Shown here: positions 20,925-31,700 of the stretch, piece after piece
How the letters are laid out: each line of letters begins with the position of its first letter
Position numbering within the stretch: position 1 is the stretch's first letter
Assembly: GCA_037176725.1 (NCBI GenBank)
Contig: JAZBRS010000020.1
Location: forward strand, 57,378,001 to 57,442,000
Direction of reading: 5' to 3'
Source of the DNA: Posidonia oceanica
Lineage: Eukaryota > Streptophyta > Magnoliopsida > Alismatales > Posidoniaceae
DNA length: 64,000 nt
Program-made: the position numbers and the translations under genes
The notes under the pieces: generated by a model
The model's database searches: none
The model's input: the letters and a program-made list of their open reading frames with translations, nothing else
What the model was told of the DNA's origin: nothing

Positions 20925-22264
20925 CTATCTAACCATCTTCCTCCTTTTTCTGCGCAGCACGCCTGTCGCTTCAACCCACTCCTCGGGTTTGGGCAGTAGC
21001 TTTGAATATCACTTCCAATGCGCATCCTCCCGTGGTAGGCAGCAAGGAGCAGTTGATGGCCCCTCTGAGTCATCATGGCGGTCCAGAGACGACCAGAGAG
21101 CCCGAATGTAGTACACCATTACTGCATCAGATGGAAAACTGCGCTTCCGAACCCGAATACAAGGAATAAAGCTCAGCCGAGGTGGCACCCCTTTCTTCTG
21201 CCCCACCATCTCGAAGCAACGATGGAAGTCGTAAACTACAAAGTGGGTGGGCCCTATCAGCTCTAGCTCAACTGAAGAACCTCGTGCTTGTTGCTTATGA
21301 GAAAGGGACGTGGAAGGCGCGGAAATGTCAATAGGGGCAGTAGACAAAGAGCAAACTCTTTCCTCAATCAAATCTGTCTTCACGAGCCCAAGCCTCAGGA
21401 AATGGACCTGCAGCCACTTGGAAAGAAGGAAAGGAGAGCCTACAAAATCCCCTCCGGTGGAAATGCTGGTTAGGCCAAGATATGTGGCAGCAAGAATGGC
21501 CACTGAAGGAAAGCGCCAGAAATGCTCAGTAAGGCCTATCAAGAACTCAATATGATAGACATCCAAGGAGAAATCCTTGGTGACTAATAAAGTAAGGCCC
21601 CCAATCAGTAAATGCAGACACACCAACAGTTGATCTTGAGAGGTAGATTCCTCAATCCACCGGAAACGAAGTACAAATGCACCAAGTTGAGTCTGTGACC
21701 TATGATTACTGGGAAGGTAGGCGGAAGGGTGAAGATACGGTCTATATATGTTTGCATATCCGCTGTTCCATACGGCAATGGGAAGTCAATATCTGGCCAG
21801 GCCGCTCCAATCTGAGTTATACTAAGCAGGCCGTGAACATCCTCTACTAGGATTGTCGCCTCACAACCCCCAAAGAAGAAAGTATGAGTCTTAGGACTCC
21901 AGAAGGCACATGAGGCGTGAAGCAGGGGCCAATCCAAGTTTGTGCCCAACAAATCCAGAAGTCCATCAAAGCACGTACGAGCCAAAACAGATTTCCTCTC
22001 TTGAGCCCAGAGCACAAAATCCTTCACCCAAGTGGAGTAGTAGGGGAAATCATTGTCAAAGCAAGGTGTCTTGGTAAAATTGAAGATTTCCTGCAAAGAA
22101 ATTCAGAGGCATGAGGAACAAAAGGAGTGTAAGGGGACCAATGAAGAGGATCATACCTTCCCCGTCTTGATAAGGGACATCATATGCCCTTCAATCTCTT
22201 CCAAAGGTTTTACGACCCCCTTCTTGTTATGCATGAAGGCATTGGGGATTGAGCTAGAAGCCAT
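20925..22264 (-). pseudogene. Antisense plant-mobile-domain gene A
   Basis: Exon 1 is 22264-22157, starting ATGGCTTCTAGC (MASSSIPNAF, 36 codons). An intron with GT-AG ends (GTATGA...TTTGCAG) spans 22156-22091. Exon 2 starts at 22090 and carries PMD blocks: FPYYSTWVKDF, LLHASCAFWSPKTHTF, TILVEDVHGLLSI. These match the W..W, fWs..tnTF and tlDva.ltgL pattern of the PMD (aminotransferase-like) family, whose cellular members include Arabidopsis MAIN/MAIL1. The frame changes near 21670; the continuation (DQLLVCLHLLIGG...) runs to TGA at about 21009. In-frame sequence then continues to TAG at 20925, ending in a basic RRKRRK stretch. The segment ELIGPTHFVVYDFHRCF has a counterpart in fragment C (26144-26757). 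The gene is decayed and I infer no activity. Confidence 0.75.
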
Positions 22265-23091
22265 GAAAGCAAGAGAGAAGGAAGGAAGAAGCAAAAATTA
22301 GGAAGAAATCAGTGGAAAGGAAAAGAGCAAGTATGCATGAAAATCAAAGGGGTGGCCAAGCTTTTATAAGCATAGGAGGATCGTCGGAAATCTTTCACGC
22401 GGACATTGAGAAAATTTCGCAAGCATTCCGAAAGATTAGCCAAGAACAGGAAAGGAAAGAAAAGTTTCTGGGCTCGCTTCATTGTATGCGAGACGGTGCT
22501 CGTCCAACGTTAGCCGCTCTATTTGAGGCGTATAACGTTTAGAGGAGCTACCAGCATTGGACGTAGAAGTTGAAGCAGATAACGTTGGCCATAGCAGATG
22601 AGGCGTATAACGTTTTATCAGTGACTTAAGTCACTGAACTTGGCTGGACTGCCCTCTAATCTGTGATTGAGTTGCATGCGCCTGTTTTACCCATTCTAGA
22701 GGTTTAACTAAGTTGAAATACACGTGCGAGCGTTGGTTTCATATTTTTTGGACATCCAGGCCAGTCGGAATCTCTAGTTGCTTGTTTCATCAAGTAAATG
22801 ACTCGTTAAGGCGACGACGACTTCAAAATTCAATTCTTAAGCTTCCAGGTGAAATCTTTCCTTATAACTATGTCATTTACATACTATTTCACTTGAATAT
22901 GCTGGTTTCAAGTTAATTTGAATTAAGGACCATTATTTTATCATATTGGTCACTTAAGCTCACTTTAGCTTTGAGAAAGGTAATTTAAAAGAAGTATTTG
23001 ACAAGTTTACTTAGTGTACAAAAATATATATCATTTCAAAATATACAATTGTTCTACAAAGTCACCAAAGCATACCCCTGAAGTATGAAAG
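22265..23091. other. Spacer between antisense genes A and B
   Basis: It holds inverted-repeat modules (22481-22611) and otherwise AT-rich DNA with no recognised coding domain. It would contain the promoter of gene A near 22265-22480 and the 3' end region of gene B. I see no convincing TATA box. Confidence 0.45.
22481..22611. repeat. Four 28-nt inverted-repeat modules in two pairs
   Basis: The units are 22481-22508, 22509-22536 (GTTAGCCGC...GCGTATAAC), a 19-bp gap, 22556-22583 and 22584-22611 (GTTGGCCAT...GCGTATAAC). They lie 217-347 bp upstream of the gene A start codon. Confidence 0.8.
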
Positions 23092-25763
23092 CTAGGGAGC
23101 ACTCTCTCCCTCACCCTCAGGAGCCGGAGTAGGAGCTGTAGCAGGAGCCGGAGAGGGGGCAGTAGGGGACGAGGCGACTGTCGAACTGAAACGCCTGATG
23201 GGGCCCTGGAGACGGATCGAGAGTGGTGGCTACCCGACCGGCGACTTGGTACACAAGGAACAGGCACCCCGAGCCTAACACCGACCGTAAAGGCAAACCT
23301 CTGGTAGTGCCCCAGCTCGAACTCAAGCTGGGAGATAATCCCCGCCATGCTCTAAGGAGGGAAACAATCCAAATGTCAGATACAAGCAAGGACATAGAGG
23401 ACATAAAGAAGCATCGAATCAAATCATACCGCCTGAGACTGGGCAATCTCAGTGTCCCTATCAGCCACCTGCTGCTCCAGCTCCTGGATCCAAGCACTCC
23501 TAGTGGCGACTGTCCCCTCTAGCTCCTCTAACCTCCTGACAGAGCTGGCGGCTATGAAGTCACCAGCCCGCTCCCTCAGCTCACCCTCTAGATAAGCGAC
23601 TTGCAAGCAATGGCGTCAGGACCAAGGGGATTTCAAAAGCAGAAACAAAATAAAAGCATATTTACCTTCTCCTGGAGATGGGAGATCTCCTCTGAGCGGT
23701 CCGGAGGTGGAGCGCTGCTAGTCGAAGGCTGAAAAGGAGGATTCAAGTCAGTTGCAATTCATAGCTAGACTACAAAAGCTACTTGTGAAAAAATACCTGA
23801 GAGGCAGAGGCCCATAGACGGTCAATCTCCCTGGTCAGAGCGGAGAGCTGCTGGGTCAAATGGCGCTCCTACTGAGCCCGCTCATCGACCACCTTGAGCT
23901 GCAAAAGAAAGAAAGCCAGTTAGCCAAATTGAATTAACAATATATAAAATGAAATTCAAAAGCTCACCGCTATCTCTAGCTGGGCGCGAGAAGACTGAAC
24001 CTCCTCCAACAGGGCTGCATGGGAAACCACTGCCTCCCCAGGATCTGTGTCCCCCAAAGGAAGGTTCCTGCGTCCAAGGAAGTGGGACCGGTGGAAGATC
24101 ATCAGAGAGGAAAACTCCCGGTCTATCCACGCAGTCCTGTCCACCTCGTCCTCCTCTGTAGCATCCGTCGGAGCAGGGGAACCACGACGGGCCCAGTCCA
24201 TGAGCTGTGGGCCGTAGACGTCCACCCAATGGCGAGCACGGCTGCCCCCGCCGCGTGTCTCTCGCCAAACTCGATGAGGAGGAGGTGAAGGCCGAGCCTG
24301 CCAGTGCCCTAGCTGTCGTACCACCCTGCTAATCTGCTGGAAGTGGCAGTGGTTCTAGCAATGGATCCATACGTCCCGATCGAAAATGCCCCGATCACGA
24401 GCAATCTCAGGGACGTCCGCATGCTCTCCCTCAGGACGCCAAACCACCTGAAAAGAGCAATACATGTCAGCAAGTAGCATAAACAAATAAACAGAAGCTA
24501 AAATTAAAATAAGCAAGTTACCTAAGCCGGGACAAGGAGCTCAAAAAGTAAACGACCGACATAGTGGTTGTCATCGGCAGGCTCGAGGGCCTGCTCAGCA
24601 GCAGCCCAAAATAGTCCCCGGGGAAAGGGGACACCGGTAGGAGGAATCGGAGGAGGGGCAGGGCGCAGAAAGGCAAAGTGGTCCCACGCCCACATCTGCA
24701 CGCAAAACAAGAAAGCTGTTAGTAAGAATATAATATTCAATACAAGCTTAAATATGCAAATTTACCTGAAGGAAAGGCAGGTTCCCGCCCAGCTGGTGAG
24801 AACTGCCGTCAGTGAAGCTGAATAGGGTGGAGTACAGGTGCGCCAAGCTCGCCGCACCCCAGGCGTACTCTCCCACACGCTCCAGGTCCACCAAAGGGGA
24901 AGGAACCACGCCGAGAGCTTCGAGGAGGAGTGCGAGAAGAGCACCTCCCCGAACAGCACCAAGAGGAAGGCCCGCAGCTGCTGGTCAACCTCCACACCTG
25001 GTCCGTCAACTGTCTCTGCCAACTCACTCACCCGGCGAACCGCGGAAGTGATCACCACGAGCTGCTCCCCGCTCATGGCTAACTGGCATCCAACGAGCTC
25101 CTGCACCAAAACCGAGTAGCTCGGGCGCACCCTCCCTGTCACTGGTCTGCCCGTAACCTGGAGACCAGTCAACCGCGCCATGTCCTCAAGAGAGAGGACA
25201 AACTCGCTCGCCCGAGTATTGATCGAGCTCGTCCGATAGCTCCACCACTCTGCAACCACCTCTAGAAACATCAAACGGAGGGGAAAGTCCGGGATGGACA
25301 AGAAATGTCCAAATCCCATCCGATCCAGACGCTCCTGCTGGAAAGAAGCCAACAAAGCGTAGGACCGGTGGACCTGACCCCAGTAGCAGCGGGTCACAGC
25401 CGATGCTCGACTCTACAAGCAAGCAGGAAAACTATCAGCCAGGATGAAATAATTGAACAAAATAAGGAGAAAAGAATGAAAAATGTATACCTGCCCTTGG
25501 AAGCCAGTGTGGCAGTGGCGTACTCTGATCGAGACGCGTCCCTACGCGGTCCCGACGCCTGCACCTCGTCTCTGGGGATCTGCTCCCGCTAGTAGTCTGG
25601 GGGACCCCTCGCGACGCCCTCCGCTTCCCACCGCCCTCACCGCTGTCTCCTGCGCAGCAGCAGCCCCAGCGGATGCTTCCGCCACCGCCTCGCCGAAGGG
25701 GGAGGGTCCGATCCTTGCCCCTTTCATCGCCCTCGTGTAAAACTAGGAGATACGCCTCTCCAT
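23092..25763 (-). pseudogene. Antisense eight-exon PMD plus coiled-coil gene B
   Basis: Exons (minus strand) are 25763-25491, 25412-24766, 24695-24522, 24447-23968, 23898-23797, 23728-23666, 23600-23430 and 23351-23092. The seven introns of 65-80 nt begin GT, and all but one end AG. All junctions are phase 0. Exons 2-4 give a PMD: FGHFLSIPDFPLR, ASEFVLSLEDMARLTGLQV, TGRPVTG, RAFLLVLFGEVLF, then in another frame EYAWGAASLAHLYSTLF, MWAWDHFAFLRP and RVVRQLGHWQ. Exons 4-8 give a charged coiled coil (LTREIDRL, EISHLQEK, VAYLEGELRERAGD, IQELEQQVADRD) and a Pro/Ala-rich tail. Decay includes TAG at 25745, 25544, 24524, 24357 and 23871, a frameshift in exon 2 near 24880, and the exon 7 acceptor reading AA. 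Ancestral length is about 700 residues, as in cellular PMD proteins. Confidence 0.8.
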
Positions 25764-25877
25764 GCTCGCCGGAGTGAAGGAGAAGCTCGCCGGAAGGAGT
25801 GCTATCGCCGGAGAAGAAGGGAGGAAGAAACCAAATGGCCACCCGTGGCGTAGGACGAGGGTTTTATACCTTTTAAC

Positions 25878-26024
25878 ATTGTACGCGTGAATCCCAGCGT
25901 CTAACGCCTCGGGAAGAAATGATGTTATACGCGCCCTATTACGCGTTCAACGTTTTGCGAGTTAAAACGTTAGCCGCTGGCTCTCCAGCGTATAACGTTG
26001 GACGCTCCATGTTGGGCGTACAAC
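25878..26024. repeat. Four 28-nt inverted-repeat modules upstream of gene B
   Basis: The units are 25878-25905, 25924-25951, 25969-25996 (GTTAGCCGCTGG...CCAGCGTATAAC) and 25997-26024 (GTTGGACGC...GCGTACAAC). A 17-nt palindrome-like GTTTTGCGAGTTAAAAC sits between the second and third. They lie 115-260 bp upstream of the gene B start. Confidence 0.85.
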
Positions 26025-26143
26025 GCTTTAAGTTCAGGGAAGTGTTCTGAATTCTGATATTCTCATTCAACTCATACAGATTCATTCAAAAAAGACCAAA
26101 GAGACGAGATAAATTTTATTGATGATAAGTGATACATTTCTAA

Positions 26144-26757
26144 CTACATCTTCTGTCTTTTTGAAGGAAATTCAATGAACAATTTAGGACGCACGCCCTC
26201 GTACCAAGCGTCATAAGTTGCAAGAGAAATGGCTTCACGGTCCGCACTTGAGTTCTCCCATTCAGAAAGGACTTGGTTTCGCCCCTTCCCGTCCCAAGTA
26301 CCAGCCTGATAGAAGACCTGGATGATGTCCCCAGGAGTGTCCCTCAAGCGTGGGAGAACCATATCAGAGAAGCACGGCAAGGGAGGTATAACCTGAGGAG
26401 TACCCAGCATTGAGAAGCAGCGCTGAGGGTTGTACCTCACAAACTCGGTTGCCCCAATCAGCGTCAAGAAATACTCCGAGTCAGATACTGTCCTGAAAGA
26501 CGAGGGAGAACTGAAGGAATCCATCTGGGATTTGACCTCGCAGGCGCATAGGCGGCGAAATACGAGAATGGGAGTATGCGGAAATGATGAAAACAGAGAG
26601 TACCTTCTCATGCACCAACAGGTTCGCCAAATGGTTGGGTATGGCCTCCAGCCGGAGTTGCACCATGTCAGAAGGAGAGGAGAAGACGGCCACCTGGAAA
26701 GCATGACGTGGGATATCACTCAAATCCATGAGGAAAAGCACAAGCCCTAGTAAGCAA
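26144..26757 (-). pseudogene. Antisense gene fragment C, paralogue of the gene A C-terminus
   Basis: The likely 5' exon (about 26757-26600) reads DLSDIPRHAFQVAVFSS...HLANLLVHEK. A GT-AG intron of about 75 nt is plausible (GTACTC...CCCAG), then an exon with MDSFSSPSSFRTVSDSEYF, LIGATEFVRYNPQRCFSMLG and PPLPCFSDMVLP, ending KRQKM before TAG at 26144. LIGATEFVRYNPQRCF aligns with LIGPTHFVVYDFHRCF of gene A, and PP.L.F follows in both. I see no complete PMD core, so this is either a truncated paralogue or a remnant of a larger gene. No intact start is visible. Confidence 0.6.
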
Positions 26758-26925
26758 AAATCAATAAGGGAAGGGAGATGAATGTTTGAACTACAAGATT
26801 CAAGCCAAGAGGAGATCTAATATAGGCCATGGAGCTTTCATCAAAATGGAAAGCCAAAGAAAATTGGGAATTTACTGCCAAAACGGCGGTGCCCAAACAG
26901 GAAAGACAGCAGCCTGTCTCGCGAC

Positions 26926-27009
26926 GTTATACACGGCCGTAATGCTGTCCAACATTAGCCGCGATGCTTCAAGCGTCCAACGTTGAACGCTAACAATCAA
27001 GCGTCCAAC
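26926..27009. repeat. Three abutting 28-nt inverted-repeat modules
   Basis: The units are 26926-26953 (GTTATACAC...CTGTCCAAC), 26954-26981 (ATTAGCCGC...GCGTCCAAC) and 26982-27009 (GTTGAACGC...GCGTCCAAC). They lie immediately before the 44-bp tandem array. Confidence 0.85.
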
Positions 27010-27069
27010 GAGTCAAAGCAGAATTGAGAGCAGAAAAGAAGAACCTCGGAGCACACCAGGTCAACAAAG

Positions 27070-28600
27070 CAAGCTAAGCCAAGAAGTATCCTTTTCGACT
27101 CCCTTGGGTCTTCCCCTAGGCACGTCATGCTATTATTTCCGACTCCCTCGGGTCTTCCACTAGGCACGTCAAGTTTTTACTTTCGACTCCCATGGGTTTT
27201 CCCCAAGGCACGTCAAGTTTTTATTTTCGACTCCCTTGGGTCTTCCCCTAGGCACATCATGCTTTTATTTTCGACTCCCTTGGGTCTTCCCCTAGGCACA
27301 TCAAGTTTTTACTTTCGACTCCCTTGGGTCTTTCCCTAGGCACGTCAAGTTTTTATTTTCGACTCCCTCGGGTCTTCCCATAGGCACGTCAAGTTTTTAT
27401 TTTCGACTCCCTTGGGTCTTCCCCTAGGCATGTCATGTTTTTATTTTCGACTCCCTCGGGTCTTCCCCTAGGCATATCAAGTTTTTATTTTCGACTCCCT
27501 TGGGTCTTCCCCTAGGCACGTCAAGTTTTGTATTTTCGACTCCCTTGGGTCTTCCCCTAGGCACGTCAAGTTTTTATTTTCGACTCCCTCGGGTCTTCTC
27601 CTAGGCACGTCAAGTTTTTATTTCCGACTCCCTCGAGTCTTCCCCTAGGCACGTCAAGTTTTTATTTCCGACTCCCTCGAGTCTTCCCCTAGGCATGTCA
27701 TGTTTTTATTTTCGATTCCCTCGGGTCTTCCCCTAGGCACGTCAAGTTTTTATTTTCGACTCCCTTGGGTCTTCCCCTAGGCACGTCAAGCTTTGTATTT
27801 TCGACTCCCTTGGGTCTTCCCCTAGGCACGTCAAGTTTTTATTTTCGACTCCCTTGTGTCTTCCCTTAGGCATGTCAAGTTTTTATTTTCGACTCCCTCG
27901 GGTCTTCCCCTAGGCATGTCATGTTTTTATTTTCGACTCCCTCGGGTCTTCCCCTAGGCACGTTATGCTATTATTTTTGACTCCCTCGGGTCTTCCCCTA
28001 GGCACGTCAAGTTTTTCTTTTCGACTCCCTCGGGTCTTCCCCTAGGCACGTCAAGTTTTTATTTTCGACTCCCTTGGGTATTCCCCTAGGCACGTTAAGT
28101 TTTTATTTTCGACTCCCTCGGGTCTTCCCCTAGGCACGTCATGTCTTTATTTTCGACTCCCTCAGGTCTTCCCCTAGGCACATCATGCTTTTATTTTCGA
28201 CTCCCTCAGGTCTTCCCCTAGGCACATCATGCTTTTATTTTCGACTCCCTCGGGTCTTCCCCTAGGCACGTCATGCTGTTATTTTCGACTCCCTCAGGTC
28301 TTCCCCTAGGCATGTCATGTTTTCATTTTCGACTCCCTCGGGTCTTCCCCTAGGCACGTCAAGTTTTTATTTTCGACTCCCTCGGGTCTTCCCCTAGGCA
28401 CGTCAAGTTTTTATTTTCGACTCCCTCAGGTCTTCCCCTAGGCACGTCATGTTTTTATTTTCGACTCCCTCGGGTCTTCCCCTAAGCACGTCATGTTTTT
28501 ATTTTCGACTCCCTTGGGTCTTCCCCTAGACATGTCATGTTATTGTTTCGACTCCCTTGGGTCTTCCCTAGGCATGTCAGGTTTTTTATTTCCACCTCCC
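27070..28600. repeat. 44-bp tandem repeat array, about 34 copies
   Basis: Each unit contains TTTTCGACTCCC, then GGGTCTTCCCCTAGGCACGTC. The period is exactly 44 bp where measured (27361 to 27405). Copies differ mainly by C/T and G/A changes. The array is in the 3' region of the 23.8-kb element, the hypervariable zone known to seed satellites in Tat/Ogre elements. Confidence 0.92.
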
Positions 28601-30245
28601 TTGGGTAATCCCCTCGGCAAATCAAAGAAAGATCCCCGGAGCATAACCGAGACACCAAAGCAAAGATACCTGGAGCACAACTGGGATAACAAAGCAAACC
28701 AATCAAAGAAAGATCCCCGGAGCATAACCGGGACACCAAAGCAAAGATCCGCGGAGCACAACTGGGATAACAAAGCAAACCTACCAAGGAAAGATCCCCA
28801 GAGCACAACTGGGATAACAAAGCAAACCAATCAAAGAAAGATCCCCGGAGCATAACCGGGACACCAAAGCAAAGATCCCCGAAGCACGACAGGGATAACA
28901 AAGCAAACCTACCAAGGAAAGATCCCCAGAGCATAACCAGGACACCAAAGCAAAGATCCCCGGAGCATAACCGGGATAACAAAGCAAACCAATCAAAAGC
29001 AGATACCCCGGAGCACAACCGGACAAACAAAGCAAGCCCCGGAGCACAACCGGACAACTAAAGCAAGCCTTGAAGCACAACCGGACAAACAAAGCAAGCC
29101 TCGGAGCACAACCGGACAAATAAAGCAAACCTTGGAGCACAATCGGACAAACAAAACAAGCCCCAGAGCACAATCGGACAAATAAAGCAAACCCCGGAGC
29201 ACAACCGGACAAACAAAGCAAGTCCCGGAGCATAACCGAACAAACAAAGCAAGCCCCGGAGCACAACCGGACAAATAAAGCAAACCCCGGAGCACAACCA
29301 GACAAATAAAGCAAGCCCCGGAGCACAACCAGACAAACAAAGCAAGTCCCACAGCACAATCGGACAAATAAAGCAAGCCCCGAAGCACAACCGGACAAAT
29401 AAAGCAAACCCTGGAGCACAACCGGATAAATAAAGCAAGCCCCGCAGCACAATCGGACAAACAAAGCAAGCCTCGGAGCACAACCGAGAAAATAAAGCAA
29501 AGCCCCGGAGCACAATCGGACAAATAAAGCAAACCCTAGAGCATGACCGGACAAACAAAGCAAACCCCGGAGCATAACCGGGACACCAAAGCAAAGATCC
29601 CCGGAGCACAACCAGGATAACAAAGCAAACCAATCAAGGAAAGATCCCCGGAGCCTAACCGGGACACCAAAGCAAAGATCCCTGGAGCACAACCGGGATA
29701 ACAAAGCAAACCAATCAAAGAAAGATCTCTGGAGCATAACCGGGACACCAAAGCAAAGATCCCCGGAGCACAACCGAGATAACAAAGCAAACCAATAAAG
29801 GAAAGATCCCCGGAGCACAACCGGGATAACAAAGCAAACCAATCAAAGAAAGATCCCCGGAGCATAACCGGGACACTAAAGCAAAGATCCCCAGAGCACA
29901 ACCAGGATAACAAAGCAAACCTACCAAGGAAAGAACCCCGGAGCACAACCGGGACACCAAAGCAAAGATCCCCGGAGCATAACCAGGATAACAAAGCAAA
30001 AGCAAGTACCCCGGAGCACAACCGGACAAACAAAGCAAGCCTTGGAGCACAACCGGACAAATAAAGCAAGCCCCGGAGCACAACCGGACAAATAAAGCAA
30101 GCCCCGGAGCACAACCGGACAAACAAAGCAAGCCCCGGAGCACAACCGGACAAACAAAGCAAGCCCTGGAGCACAACCGGACAAACAAAGCAAACCAATC
30201 AGTAGAAAGAACCCCGAAGCATGACCGGGTCAATAAAGCAAAGCC
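28600..30245. repeat. Tandem array of 31-34-bp units with higher-order structure
   Basis: Two related monomers alternate: GAGCACAACCGGACAAACAA with AGCAAGCCCCG (31 bp), and AGATCCCCGGAGCATAACC with GGGACACCAAAGC (about 33-34 bp). In the flanks the second type forms composite units of about 90 bp with CCAATCAAAGAAAG spacers. The centre (29030-29560) and the stretch 30010-30190 are pure 31-bp type. Open frames of up to 353 codons on the minus strand (Leu/Cys/Gly/Ser-rich) are products of the repeat and not genes. Confidence 0.9.
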
Positions 30246-30615
30246 AACGGTATTAGTGAACCCCCTGTTCACTAACTCCTGGGTCAGAAGATGATGGTCC
30301 CCACCAAGAATGTAGGCAACATTCAATGAAAGGACACTTGATTCTGACGAATAACGCCAACGGTATCGATGGACTCATCGTTCATTGATTCTGGGTCACG
30401 AGATGACGGTCTCTGTCGAGAATGTAGGCAACATTCAATGAAAGGACACCTAATTGTGACGAATAGATCCAACGCGGTCAGCAGAGAAGAGATCATTTCC
30501 CCTTTTGCCTGGGAGCATCATGGGCCTCTCGCTCACCAACCCGCGTATCATGAGATGACGGTCCCCTGGGAGAGTGTAGGCTACACTCGAGGAAAGGACA
30601 CCTGATCATGACAAA
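30245..30615. repeat. Three tandem copies of a unit of about 115 bp
   Basis: Each copy carries GGGTCA.GAGATGACGGTC, GAATGTAGGCAACATTCAA and GAAAGGACACCTGAT. Copies start near 30250, 30355 and 30470. This block lies between the 31-bp array and the 39-bp array. Confidence 0.7.
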
Positions 30616-30834
30616 TTTCATTCACGCATGTGTCAGTTCGCCTTGGGTGGTGAGAAAAATTCCTGAGCCAACCCGGTATACAAATTAAAGCCGACGATGA
30701 TGGAGGAACCTCATTACCTAGGGTCATGCATTGCATATCATGACCCCTTTTGCATTCCCGTCAGCACGCATCCATGCATAGCGCATTGTACTGCATTAGC
30801 ATTGTACTGCATTCGCATTGAGTGGTCGTCGGAA

Positions 30835-31060
30835 TCATTAGCTATCCATCCTTTTAGTTTGACCCCTGCGGGCCATCCCGATAGCATGTCTTTTAGTTTG
30901 ATCCCTGCGGACCATCCCCGTAGCATGTCTTTTAGTTTGACCCCTGCGGGCCATCCCCGTAGCATATCTTTTAGTTTGACCCCCGCGGGCCATCCCCGCG
31001 GCAGTGTCCTTTAGCTTGCCCCCCACGAGTCTTCCCCGTGGCATGTCGTTAGTTTGTTCC
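30835..31060. repeat. 39-bp tandem repeat, about five copies
   Basis: The unit contains TTTTAGTTTGACCCCTGCGG and GCCATCCCCGTAGCATGTC. Copies at 30850-31045 are diverging at the right end. It is the last repeat block before the polypurine tract. Confidence 0.85.
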
Positions 31061-31219
31061 CCTTGGGCAATTTCCTTGGCCGTGTTTCTTTAACCGACCC
31101 TCTTTGTGTCCCGTCCAGGGCTGGTGGTAGTAGGCATTGGATTTCATTTAGGACCCCCAGGTAGCGCCACATGGGGGTATCGTCTCGCCTTGTAGATAAC
31201 TTCGTGGTGAAGCCATCTT

Positions 31220-31234
31220 CAAGGAGGGGCAATC
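31220..31234 (+). promoter_or_regulatory. Polypurine tract of the 23.8-kb element
   Basis: AAGGAGGGGCAATC abuts the 3' LTR terminus TGTAGATACC. It matches the minus-strand tracts AGGGAGGGGCATC at 6169 and 50699. Confidence 0.85.
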
Positions 31235-31443
31235 TGTAGATACCCCGTTTTGGCACTCCCTTCATGTTAGGATAGTCTCTTGCATTAGGTCGCTTTTAGA
31301 GGCGCTCCACCCATTTCTGAATCTCACTTGGGCTAAATGTTCCTCTCAAGTGCAAAATGCTATACCTTTCTAAGCCCCAAATGTTGGTAACCTGTGTGTT
31401 CTTCACGTCTTGACCAAATTTGGAAGTCAAACTGATTAAGGGT

Positions 31444-31527
31444 GTTGTCCGTTGGATTCTCAGCGTACAACGTTGGCCGCTGGTTATCCAGCGGCTAACA
31501 TTGGCCACTGGCTTTCCAGCGTCCAAC
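31444..31527. repeat. Three abutting 28-nt modules in 3' LTR
   Basis: Units 31444-31471, 31472-31499 and 31500-31527 correspond to 9054-9137, with arm differences such as GTTGTCCGT for GTTGTCCGC. Confidence 0.9.
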
Positions 31528-31700
31528 ATGGCAACCCAGTCAGCCCAAGCTTTCCTTATTTGGCCTAATCCATAAATCATGTTTTTGCCTTCTTTGGAAC
31601 CTGTTGACCGGTCAAAGCCATCAAAGCCGAGTTTAATCGCACTTAAGGACTCCTTAATTGGAGAATCTTCTCTAATCCTGGCAGTTATGCCTTGGAGGTC

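Noticed and set aside
25186..25842. Alternative minus-strand frames at the 5' end of gene B (25842-25435, 25422-25186)
   Set aside because: They ignore the GT-AG intron at 25490-25413. The frame starting at 25763 joins in phase with the PMD exon although it now contains two TAG codons.
28490..30330. Overlapping open frames of up to 353 codons, rich in Leu, Cys, Gly and Ser, on the minus strand
   Set aside because: They follow the 31-34-bp repeat unit exactly, appear in several frames at once and have no domain.
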